A stretch of DNA of 6,550 bases from Actinomycetota bacterium (lineage in GTDB: Bacteria; Actinomycetota; Humimicrobiia; Humimicrobiales; Humimicrobiaceae), in NCBI GenBank assembly GCA_028695395.1, contig JAQVJB010000090.1, positions 1-6,550 on the forward strand, read 5' to 3'. Under the pieces are notes generated by a model that worked only from the letters and a program-made list of their open reading frames with translations, was not told the DNA's origin and did not search any database. Positions 1 to 6,342 of the stretch are shown here, piece after piece (positions within the stretch are counted from its first letter, which is position 1; each line of letters begins with the position of its first letter). The position numbers and the translations under genes were made by a program.

Positions 1-193
1 ATATCTTAAGATTTACCCTGTGCAAATCCAGATTAAGCTTTCTGGATACTTCATCAATATCAACAAAAATATCTGTTATAATATCTACTTCAAAATCCTC
101 TTCTTTTGACAGGATTTCTGCGACTTTGCAGCTATACCGTTCACCTCCACCGGCAGTTGACAGATATCTGTCATAAATAGCAATTTTCTTCAT
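1..193 (-). CDS. Glycosyltransferase family 4 (GT-B fold), N-terminal fragment
   Basis: Only the first 64 codons lie in the window; the gene runs off the left edge. The protein starts MKKIAIYDRYLSTAGGGERY, followed by a helix and a short strand (EVDIITD). A first beta strand followed by a glycine-rich loop ending GGGE is the usual opening of retaining GT4 (GT-B) glycosyltransferases, where the loop approaches the acceptor and the sugar-nucleotide phosphates. The ATG is preceded by a weak CAGG five bases upstream. It begins only 9 bases after the stop of the upstream GT2 gene, so the two are almost certainly co-transcribed and probably translationally linked. By context it would transfer a sugar in the same surface-glycan pathway. 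The GT4 call is an inference from the N-terminal motif; donor and acceptor are unknown, and the catalytic C-terminal half is not visible. Confidence 0.75.
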   Translation of the reverse strand, partial: MKKIAIYDRYLSTAGGGERYSCKVAEILSKEEDFEVDIITDIFVDIDEVSRKLNLDLHRVNLKI

Positions 194-202
194 AAATACC
201 TG

Positions 203-1615
203 TTAAAAATCCCTCATCCAGCTTTTTATAATATTATCCTGTATTTTACTATTTTTTCTTGTTTTAATCCTTTTTATCAGGTTAGCGGGTATTAAATAAA
301 AAAGTTCAAAGAAGACCCTGATTCTTACAGGGATATCAACTCTTTTCTGTTTTTTACCTCTCAACAAACCGGCCAGATAATATAAGATATTAACCATGCT
401 TGAAAAAACAAAAGCAAAATAATTTCTGAAAAATAGAAGCGGCCAGCCACATTTGAAAATCATGAGCAATCTGTTTCTTACTACAAAATAGGTAAAGCTG
501 TAAGACCATTCCTTACCCGCTCCGCAGTGAAAATGCCTGGTAACAGATTTAGGGGTAAAGAAATTTTTCCAGCCCGCAAGCCTTGACCTCCAGAATAAAT
601 CAACATCCTCGTAATATGTAAAGAAGCTTTCATCAAAATAACCCACATCTTCCAGCATTTTTCTATCCACCATAAAACTGCTGCCAGAAAGACCAAAAAC
701 CTCTTCCACCCGGTTATACTGACCGTAATCAAAACATTCAAAACCCCTGTCTTTACTGTAGCAGGACCTGTTTATCTTTATGCCACAACTGTTGATTATG
801 TCCCTGCAACAAGAAAATAATCTTTTCGGGATTTTTATTCTCACTCTCTTTATTTTTTCAGATAATGCGAATTCCTGTAGTATCTCCCCTCCTACTACAA
901 TCTGCAAACTATTTGGTGAAATATATGAAGATGCCCTGAATTGTATTTCAAGATCACTGTCAGGGTCCGCCACCGGTATAGCCAGGATAGCATTGTCCTG
1001 AGCCCATCTATAAACTTCTCCATTATCATCAGATTCTACAGGATAAAACCCTTCCGGATATTTTATTTTACTGCTTAAATTATTGTTCGAAACAATACCT
1101 GACTTACCATTATTTTTAACAGTTACATCATATATTTTTACTCCAAGCCTCCTGAAATCCTCGCCAACACCGGCTCCTCCTCCAGAAGCACTTGAAGCAA
1201 TAAACTGAACAGGCAGATAAGGATAATAAAATAAGACTTTAGAGCCCACAGCCCCTATCTTTGAATCACCGCCTGACTGTCTGAAGATGAGGAGCATTTC
1301 CGACAGCCAATCTCTTTCAACCACACAGTCATTATTTATAAGAGCTATATATTTTCCCTTTGCACGTTTGAGTCCTTCATTATTACCCCCTGCATAGCCC
1401 ATATTTTTTTTAAGGGAAACCACCTCTACCCACGGAAATTCTTCTTCTACAAACTTTACAGAATCATCTTCAGAATTATTATCAACCATTATCATCTGAA
1501 TTTTTTCAGCAGGATAATCGAGGTCATGTATTGAATTAAAAAGATTTCTTAAAAAAGGTTTACCATTAAAATTTACTGTGACAATTGATATTAAAGGATC
1601 ATCATCCCGGGTCAA
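203..1615 (-). CDS. Glycosyltransferase family 2 with an inserted beta-rich domain
   Basis: A 470-residue GT-A enzyme, expected to transfer a sugar from a nucleotide donor to a growing glycan at the cytoplasmic face of the membrane. GT2 landmarks: first strand ISIVTVNFN (9-17), VDNNSEDDS (44-52), NMGYAGGNN (71-79), a DxD-like metal site NND at 94-96, GLSGSSFMVDR (308-318), the ED motif YYEDVD (334-339, likely catalytic base region) and RHFH (360-363). In ordinary GT2 enzymes the stretch between GAVGSK (121) and GSSFMV (311) is about 30-45 residues; here it is about 185, so an extra domain of some 145 residues sits at roughly 130-300. It contains RWAQDNAILAIPV and a run of short alternating strands, like a jelly-roll or carbohydrate-binding module. 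Residues 391-417 are hydrophobic and may touch the membrane. Start: TTG directly after an in-frame TAA, with AGGGTGAG seven bases upstream; there is no in-frame ATG nearby. Confidence 0.9.
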   Translation of the reverse strand: MTRDDDPLISIVTVNFNGKPFLRNLFNSIHDLDYPAEKIQMIMVDNNSEDDSVKFVEEEFPWVEVVSLKKNMGYAGGNNEGLKRAKGKYIALINNDCVVERDWLSEMLLIFRQSGGDSKIGAVGSKVLFYYPYLPVQFIASSASGGGAGVGEDFRRLGVKIYDVTVKNNGKSGIVSNNNLSSKIKYPEGFYPVESDDNGEVYRWAQDNAILAIPVADPDSDLEIQFRASSYISPNSLQIVVGGEILQEFALSEKIKRVRIKIPKRLFSCCRDIINSCGIKINRSCYSKDRGFECFDYGQYNRVEEVFGLSGSSFMVDRKMLEDVGYFDESFFTYYEDVDLFWRSRLAGWKNFFTPKSVTRHFHCGAGKEWSYSFTYFVVRNRLLMIFKCGWPLLFFRNYFAFVFSSMVNILYYLAGLLRGKKQKRVDIPVRIRVFFELFYLIPANLIKRIKTRKNSKIQDNIIKSWMRDF

Positions 1616-1622
1616 TTAAAAT

Positions 1623-1630
1623 CTCACCCT
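1623..1630 (-). promoter_or_regulatory. Shine-Dalgarno site that fixes the TTG start
   Basis: Read on the minus strand, AGGGTGAG lies seven bases before the TTG at 1615. An in-frame TAA stands immediately before that TTG, so no longer reading is possible. The nearby ATGs at 1600-1606 are in another frame. Spacing and match both support TTG as the true start. Confidence 0.65.
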
Positions 1631-1698
1631 GCCTTTATTTTAAATATCGCTTCGCTTCAGAAAATTAAAATCTCATAAACATTTTATTACATACAGAG

Positions 1699-1724
1699 AT
1701 TATATTATATACAAAGAAAGTCAA
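1699..1724 (-). promoter_or_regulatory. Weak promoter-like AT-rich stretch upstream of the GT2 gene
   Basis: On the minus strand a TTGACT (1719-1724) is followed by two overlapping TATAAT boxes (1704-1709 and 1699-1704). The hexamers match sigma70 consensus well, but the spacers are 9 and 14 bases instead of about 17, so this exact pairing may not work. A promoter is expected here because a terminator-like hairpin lies just upstream of it. The call is tentative. Confidence 0.25.
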
Positions 1725-1763
1725 AAAAATAATAAGCGTAAACAGAGCCAGACGTTTACACTT
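1723..1763 (-). terminator. Rho-independent terminator, bidirectional, overlapping a stop codon
   Basis: On the minus strand AAGTGTAAAC (1763-1754) pairs with GTTTACGCTT (1743-1734) as a ten-base stem with one G-U pair, around a ten-base loop. It is followed by a T-rich tail with seven consecutive T (1729-1723). The stop codon TAA (1758-1756) of the GT4-methyltransferase gene lies inside the 5' arm. On the plus strand the same stem is followed by T at 1763-1768, so it could stop transcription from either side. The stem has only a few G-C pairs, so efficiency may be moderate. Confidence 0.6.
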
Positions 1764-4068
1764 TTTTTGCCAGATAATATTTAGTAGATACAGTAAGACC
1801 CAGTATATTGTCAATATTTTCAAGGTCCCTCAACAAAACATTCAGCTCCTGGTCAACGTCTATCTCTATTCCTGATTTGCTCTTTGGCTTGAATTCACAA
1901 AGAACCTGCCTTAAACTACTGATATCATATCCGAGATTTTTAATTTCTTCAAAAAGAGTTTTAAATATATTAAAGTAAATCAAAAGCAGCCTTTCACGAT
2001 TCTTGCGATTTAACTCATTTATTTCTCTGTTTATCTGAAGCTGTATATTGTTATTTATAGCCTTAATTGATTCATTATAACTTTTCCTTAAATTTTCAAA
2101 ATACATACTTGTCAGAAGGTATATATACTTTCGCAATTTTCCTTTTACAGTCTTATCACTGGCAAACTCTTCAGAGCCAAGGATATCAAACCTGCTTAAA
2201 AGTTTTAAATCTTCAAAACCTTCTCTGTCTAATTTGATTTCAAAAAGCTCAAACAACTCATTTTCGCCATAAAGATCACCTGGTCCGGTTAGATTACCAT
2301 TACTGCTATATTCAAGCTTTTCTAGAATCCCTTTCTCCATGATTTTAAATCCAGCGTTCTTTAGTATGAATTCAATAGTAAAATCATCAATTTCTACACC
2401 GGTTTTATATTTATTATCACCTTCGGTAAAAAATTTATGCAGCCCTCTTTCCCCGGGGAAAGCGTAAAATAGCAGGCCATCTTTTTTTAATTTTGAAGAC
2501 AGTATATTGGTTACATCATAAAAAAACTCCGGTGTAATATTAAAAAAAGCTTTATTTACAATAATACCATCAAATTTTGCTCTCTGTGTTATTCTGGATT
2601 CTAAAATCCCAACCCCATCGTGGCCGGTATACTTACTTTCTGGCTCGATAGGATAGTCGCCAACTTCCAGATTGAATAACTTACCAACATCCTTCTTATC
2701 TATAATCTTTTCATCTCTGTATTTACCGGAAGTTATCTTTAAAACAGTGGCACAACCTTCAAAATGCTTCTTTACGACTCTGGATATTTTACTGTTTTGC
2801 AGTTCTATAAGTTCAACAACCTTTTTCTTGTCAGGTGAATAATAAGGTCCCATGCAATATTTAACCAGTGGTTTTGTTACATTTTCCCAGTAAAACCGCG
2901 GTGCAATTTTATTCAAATTCTTGCTATAAATTTCTCTCAGGCTTTTATTCATCAGCATGTTTTCCATAACTCTGGCAAGCTGATGCGCATCCTCGTATTT
3001 TACTACTTCACCTATGTTTTCACTTTTAACCATCCCTGCAATAGAATCCCCTTCGGTAGTTATTATGGGCAGTCTTGCCCATATGTAATCCATAACTCTT
3101 GTCCTGTAAGAAAACTCCGTTTCTATTCTCTTACTGTGAATCGACAGTCCTACATCTGAGTCCAGGAGAAAAGCCTGCCTCATGTGATAAGGAACCCATT
3201 CGTTAAAGAATACATTCTTACCATACAGGCCAAGTTCTTTTGCCAGATTTATTGCGTCTATGCACTTTTTCATTTCTGGAAGTTTAGGGTCTGGATGTTT
3301 TACTCCCATAAATACCAGTTTTATATTTTTTCTGCTCCTTACAATCTCCCATACCGCCTTTATTGCAGTAATGGGGTCCAGCCAGTTCCAGATTCCACCT
3401 CCCCACAAAATTATCCTGTCTTCTTCTTTTATTTCAGGTATAACATTCCTGATAGAAAGACCCGGGTGCAAAGGAGGTCTTGACGGTATTCCAAAAGATA
3501 CTACATCTATAAGATTCCTCAACGTATTATCAGAATCATAATTATACGGATTCAACCTGCCTATAGCATTTAACATCCCAAGCCAGTAATCTCTCTGTTT
3601 TTCACTTGCACAGATAAAAAAATCTCCAATAGTGAGCTGGAGTTTTAGTATATTTACATTATTTTTATCAATTCTTACTCTTTCCGCTATGTCAGCGTTT
3701 CTAAACATTTCGAGACTCTCTAAATTGAATGGATTATAAAGATCCACAATAATTTTCCCTTTAAAATTCTTTAGAAAAGGAAAGTAGTAAAGGATATGAC
3801 CCTGAATTAAAATCATATCTGAATTTTCGACATGTCTATTTAAAGTCCTGTAGTTATTTAATTTATATTGAGCGGTTTTAAATCCTTCGGTATCAATATC
3901 CACTTTGTTTGGTGTAAGCAGAGTAACATCCAGATATTCTGATAGAATCTTTGCAAATTCATAGAATCTTATCCCGGGTCCTGCCATATTTTTACCGATG
4001 ATATCATAACTTATTATACATATTTTAAGCTGATTTTTTTTATCTGGTTCACTTTGCTTTATGTCCAT
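1756..4068 (-). CDS. GT4 glycosyltransferase fused to a degenerate methyltransferase-like domain and helical tail
   Basis: A 770-residue multidomain protein; stand-alone enzymes of this GT4 type are usually about 400 residues. Residues 14-405 are a GT-B glycosyltransferase: KICIISYD, the MAGPGIRFYEFAK loop (28-40), WGGGIWNWLDP (222-232) and the donor-side segment ETEFSYRTRVMDYIWARLP (316-334). Residues 425-585 read like a class I SAM-dependent methyltransferase: TVLKITSGKY (441-450) where VLDxGxGxG is expected, FDGIIVNKAFFNIT (499-512), LKKDGLLFYAFP (527-538) matching the usual LKPGGxLxxxxP, and ILKNAGFKIMEKG (568-580). The acidic and glycine residues of motif I are mostly missing, so this domain may bind poorly or be inactive. 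Residues 640-715 are long, charged amphipathic helix, probably coiled coil, and the protein ends YYLAKK. No membrane segment is seen. Start ATG has AGAGGAG five bases upstream. Expected role: one glycan transfer step, perhaps with scaffolding or chain-end function (inference). Confidence 0.85.
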   Translation of the reverse strand: MDIKQSEPDKKNQLKICIISYDIIGKNMAGPGIRFYEFAKILSEYLDVTLLTPNKVDIDTEGFKTAQYKLNNYRTLNRHVENSDMILIQGHILYYFPFLKNFKGKIIVDLYNPFNLESLEMFRNADIAERVRIDKNNVNILKLQLTIGDFFICASEKQRDYWLGMLNAIGRLNPYNYDSDNTLRNLIDVVSFGIPSRPPLHPGLSIRNVIPEIKEEDRIILWGGGIWNWLDPITAIKAVWEIVRSRKNIKLVFMGVKHPDPKLPEMKKCIDAINLAKELGLYGKNVFFNEWVPYHMRQAFLLDSDVGLSIHSKRIETEFSYRTRVMDYIWARLPIITTEGDSIAGMVKSENIGEVVKYEDAHQLARVMENMLMNKSLREIYSKNLNKIAPRFYWENVTKPLVKYCMGPYYSPDKKKVVELIELQNSKISRVVKKHFEGCATVLKITSGKYRDEKIIDKKDVGKLFNLEVGDYPIEPESKYTGHDGVGILESRITQRAKFDGIIVNKAFFNITPEFFYDVTNILSSKLKKDGLLFYAFPGERGLHKFFTEGDNKYKTGVEIDDFTIEFILKNAGFKIMEKGILEKLEYSSNGNLTGPGDLYGENELFELFEIKLDREGFEDLKLLSRFDILGSEEFASDKTVKGKLRKYIYLLTSMYFENLRKSYNESIKAINNNIQLQINREINELNRKNRERLLLIYFNIFKTLFEEIKNLGYDISSLRQVLCEFKPKSKSGIEIDVDQELNVLLRDLENIDNILGLTVSTKYYLAKKV

Positions 4069-4073
4069 TATCT

Positions 4074-4080
4074 CTCCTCT
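4074..4080 (-). promoter_or_regulatory. Strong Shine-Dalgarno site
   Basis: AGAGGAG on the minus strand lies five bases before the ATG at 4068. It confirms that start and shows that this block belongs to an organism using anti-Shine-Dalgarno pairing. Confidence 0.75.
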
Positions 4081-4118
4081 AAAAATAAAAGTTTTTTATA
4101 TAATATCATTTTTTAGAT

Positions 4119-4147
4119 ATTTTAGTTATATTCTACAGCCAGTTCAA
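4119..4147 (-). promoter_or_regulatory. Sigma70-like promoter for the GT4-methyltransferase gene
   Basis: On the minus strand TTGAAC (4147-4142; four of six consensus bases) and TAAAAT (4124-4119; five of six) are separated by exactly 17 bases. Transcription would start near 4112, giving a short AT-rich leader before the Shine-Dalgarno site at 4080-4074. The -35 box touches the stop codon of the upstream GT2 gene. No convincing terminator was found in this 80-base gap, so read-through from the upstream gene is also possible. AT-rich background makes chance matches likely. Confidence 0.45.
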
Positions 4148-4148
4148 A

Positions 4149-5153
4149 TCATTTTAACTTTATTTTATTTAAGATTAAACGATTTTTTAACTTTATAACT
4201 AAATTATAGGTTAAAAATAAAAAATTTATACAATAAGCATAAAAAATACATGGAATTTGATCACGTGTCGCTCCGGTCTTTAACCAGTTCACTTCTGCTT
4301 TACAGAACTTCCTAAAAAAATCCATAAATCCAAGGTTAATTAATGCACATCTTACCCTGTTCTTGTGGTAAAACTTATAAAAGCTCTTACTGAATTTTTT
4401 TACAGATGCACCTTCAAAATGTCTTGCGATGGAACAGATGTTTACAACAATCCTGAACCCGAGCCTTTTAAGCCTGAGACAATAATCAAGTTCTTCAAAA
4501 TACACAGGCCTGTATCCTGCATCAAATCCTCTAATATTTTTAAATAACTCAAAATCTGTAGCAAAAAATGCTCCAGTAATATAATCTGCATTTATTATCT
4601 TTTTAATAGTGCCAGGCTCACCGCCCTTAACCTTTTCCTGTTTTAGTTCTTTTTTTAAGTCTGAATATCTTTTACCAGAACCAGTATGACAGGTAATAAA
4701 ATTATCATTGATTTTTCCACCCATATGCTGGATCAGGTCTTTTTCGTAATCAAGAATTAGCCCTCCTGCAGCTCCAATTCTATCAACCGGTAAAGGTTCT
4801 TTTTTATCTGTCCCGTTAAATGTCGAGATTATCGTTTTCACAGCATCTTTTTCTAAATACATATCCGGATTCAACAACACTAAAAACTCCAGATGCTCTT
4901 CTATGTCCTTTTTTTCCTTTTCTATAAAATTAAAGACAGCATAATTTACAGCCGCTGCAAATCCAATATTTTTCTTGAGTATCTTTAGTTTAAAATTGTT
5001 TGTGGTTATTCCGGGATATGTATTCCTAAAATCTCTAATTTTTGCAATAGTGCTGTCACTGGAAGCATTATCAATAATAATCAAAAACCAGTCTTTTGCC
5101 GGCTTATTGTTCACTCTGGAGATACTGATGTTCAATATCTCTATGACCTCCAT
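4149..5153 (-). CDS. Glycosyltransferase family 2, N-terminus lost at junction
   Basis: A GT-A glycosyltransferase whose recognisable sequence begins at KDWFLIIIDNASSD (about position 5096) and runs to the TGA at 4149, about 315 residues. Visible motifs: IIIDNASSD (nucleotide-binding strand), KKNIGFAAAVNYA, the metal-binding LLNPDM (DxD equivalent), ADYITGAFFATD, VYFEELDYCLRLKRLGF (ED motif region) and ARHFEG, followed by a basic, partly hydrophobic C-terminus. This most resembles rhamnosyltransferase-like GT2 enzymes. The first strand, normally VSIIIVNYN some 30 residues earlier, is absent. Upstream of 5096 the frame stays open to a TTG at 5258, but that part is the antisense of ClC coding sequence, not glycosyltransferase. 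The coordinates use the only in-frame ATG there (5153), which has a chance AGAGG four bases before it; the real gene began elsewhere. It is probably inactive as it stands, or just a fragment of an intact gene cut by assembly. Confidence 0.8.
   Translation of the reverse strand: MEVIEILNISISRVNNKPAKDWFLIIIDNASSDSTIAKIRDFRNTYPGITTNNFKLKILKKNIGFAAAVNYAVFNFIEKEKKDIEEHLEFLVLLNPDMYLEKDAVKTIISTFNGTDKKEPLPVDRIGAAGGLILDYEKDLIQHMGGKINDNFITCHTGSGKRYSDLKKELKQEKVKGGEPGTIKKIINADYITGAFFATDFELFKNIRGFDAGYRPVYFEELDYCLRLKRLGFRIVVNICSIARHFEGASVKKFSKSFYKFYHKNRVRCALINLGFMDFFRKFCKAEVNWLKTGATRDQIPCIFYAYCINFLFLTYNLVIKLKNRLILNKIKLK
5091..5102. other. Junction between two truncated, divergent genes
   Basis: Left of about 5096 the minus strand encodes GT2 sequence (KDWFLIIIDNASSD). 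Right of about 5098 the plus strand encodes ClC sequence (AGLLFTLEILM). Each similarity stops at this point, in the middle of a domain and with no intergenic region. No terminal inverted repeat, tRNA end or transposase is visible beside it. It is either a recombination or deletion breakpoint or a contig misjoin. Confidence 0.7.
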
Positions 5154-6342
5154 CGTGCCTCTTCTTGTATCAACCGTTACAGCAGCAACAGTCTCATTTT
5201 TCTTCCTGGGAGATGCAGTGGTTTTTAGTAATACTCTGGAAACTTTTAAGATGAGCAATATCCCATACTATATTGGCCTTGGTGTAGCCTGCGGATTCAT
5301 TTCTCTCTACTTTACCAGAACAACTCTCCGGATAGAAGACAAAATCGGGTCCATTTCAAATCCTTATAAAAAATGGTTTATCTCTGCAGCATCACTGGGA
5401 ATCCTGATTTTTCTCTTTCCCCCTCTTTACGGAGAGGGATACTCTTCTATAACAGCACTTTTGAACAATAATCCAAGCCTGGCGACAGGATCTTTTATTT
5501 TTAATGACCTGCTCAGGCATGAGTGGTTTATTCCACTCTTTTTTCTTGCAATTGTTTTTCTCAAGATAGTTGCCATGGCATTTACCAATGCAGGAGGCGG
5601 AGTGGGCGGAACTTTTGGCCCCACTCTGGTTGTTGGGGGTATATTCGGTTTTGTATTCAGCAGAGTGCTGAACCTTACCGGAATAGATTCAATTCCTGAA
5701 ACTAATTTTGCACTGGTGGGAATGGCGGGACTTATGGCAGGAGTGATGCACGCTCCAATGACTGCAATTTTTCTGATTGCAGAGATGACGGGTGGGTATA
5801 TGCTACTCACACCGCTGATAATAACCTCTGTAGTCTCCTTTGCCACTATCAGGGGATTTGAGAAATACTCCATATACACCAAAAGGATTGCAAGAGAGGG
5901 AGATCTCCTTACGCACGATAACGATAAGGCTGCACTTACACTCCTAAAAACATGCGATCTGATAGAAAAGGATTTTACTCCTGTAAAGGAGGATTATACT
6001 TTGGGAATGCTTACCGGTGTTATTGCCAGTTCCAGAAGGAATCTCTTTCCTGTTACTGCAGATAATGGCACTTTACAGGGAATTATTCTTCTGGATGAAA
6101 TCAGAACATTAATCTTTGAAAGAGAAAAGTATGATACCGTAAAGGTAAAGGATATTATGAAACAACCACCTGGTACAGTCTGTATCGAAGACAGCATGGA
6201 GCAGGTGATGAATAAATTCGAAATTACCTCTGTATGGAACCTTCCGGTTCTGGATAAAAACGGAGCTTATATCGGTTTTATCTCTAAGTCAAAAATATTT
6301 TCAGCCTATCGGGAACAATTGAAACTTGTGTCACATGAATAA
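5098..6342 (+). CDS. ClC chloride channel/transporter with CBS domains, 5'-truncated
   Basis: Voltage-gated chloride channel family, an inner-membrane protein moving Cl- (often in exchange for H+). Recognisable sequence starts at AGLLFTLEILM, the end of the conserved FNAPxAGxxFxxE motif, and continues with VPLLVSTVTAATVSFFFLG, several membrane helices, and NAGGGVGGTFGPTLVVGG (5587-5640), the GGxFxP filter segment. Next come GMAGLMAGVMHAPMTAIFLIAEMT and two cytoplasmic CBS domains (about 5980-6130 and 6148-6315, the second beginning VKDIMKQPPG). About 415 residues remain; relatives with CBS domains are about 600, so roughly 180 N-terminal residues are missing, including the GSGIP and GKEGP filter motifs. 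The protein could not form a normal pore. The frame extends left to a TTG at 4975, but that part is antisense of the glycosyltransferase. The first in-frame ATGs within ClC sequence are at 5128 and 5143. Wording is close to Bacteroidota ClC proteins from memory. The gene overlaps tex by 8 bases. Confidence 0.88.
   Translation, partial: AGLLFTLEILMFNISMTSIVPLLVSTVTAATVSFFFLGDAVVFSNTLETFKMSNIPYYIGLGVACGFISLYFTRTTLRIEDKIGSISNPYKKWFISAASLGILIFLFPPLYGEGYSSITALLNNNPSLATGSFIFNDLLRHEWFIPLFFLAIVFLKIVAMAFTNAGGGVGGTFGPTLVVGGIFGFVFSRVLNLTGIDSIPETNFALVGMAGLMAGVMHAPMTAIFLIAEMTGGYMLLTPLIITSVVSFATIRGFEKYSIYTKRIAREGDLLTHDNDKAALTLLKTCDLIEKDFTPVKEDYTLGMLTGVIASSRRNLFPVTADNGTLQGIILLDEIRTLIFEREKYDTVKVKDIMKQPPGTVCIEDSMEQVMNKFEITSVWNLPVLDKNGAYIGFISKSKIFSAYREQLKLVSHE

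Noticed and set aside
780..1001. Plus-strand open frame of 73 codons inside the GT2 gene.
   Set aside because: It is antisense to the inserted domain of a well-supported GT2, has no Shine-Dalgarno site and its translation matches no family I recognise.
3184..3541. Two overlapping plus-strand open frames inside the GT4 domain.
   Set aside because: They overlap each other in different frames and lie opposite conserved GT4 sequence; the translations are low-complexity and aromatic-rich without motifs.
4069..4148. Possible terminator after the truncated GT2 gene: a six-base inverted repeat AATATC/GATATT in the gap.
   Set aside because: The stem is all A-T apart from one pair, and no T-tract follows it on the minus strand; it is a chance repeat in AT-rich DNA.
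4975..5097. The N-terminal extension of the ClC reading as a genuine channel helix.
   Set aside because: It is hydrophobic, but it contains none of the ClC motifs expected there (GSGIP, GKEGP, FNAP) and is exactly antisense to the conserved DNASSD region of GT2.
5040..5150. Insertion sequence or integron at the junction.
   Set aside because: No transposase, integrase, terminal inverted repeat or target duplication can be seen on either side.
5427..5882. Minus-strand open frame of 151 codons opposite the ClC gene.
   Set aside because: It is the complement of the conserved ClC filter and helix region; its proline- and isoleucine-rich translation is a typical antisense artefact.
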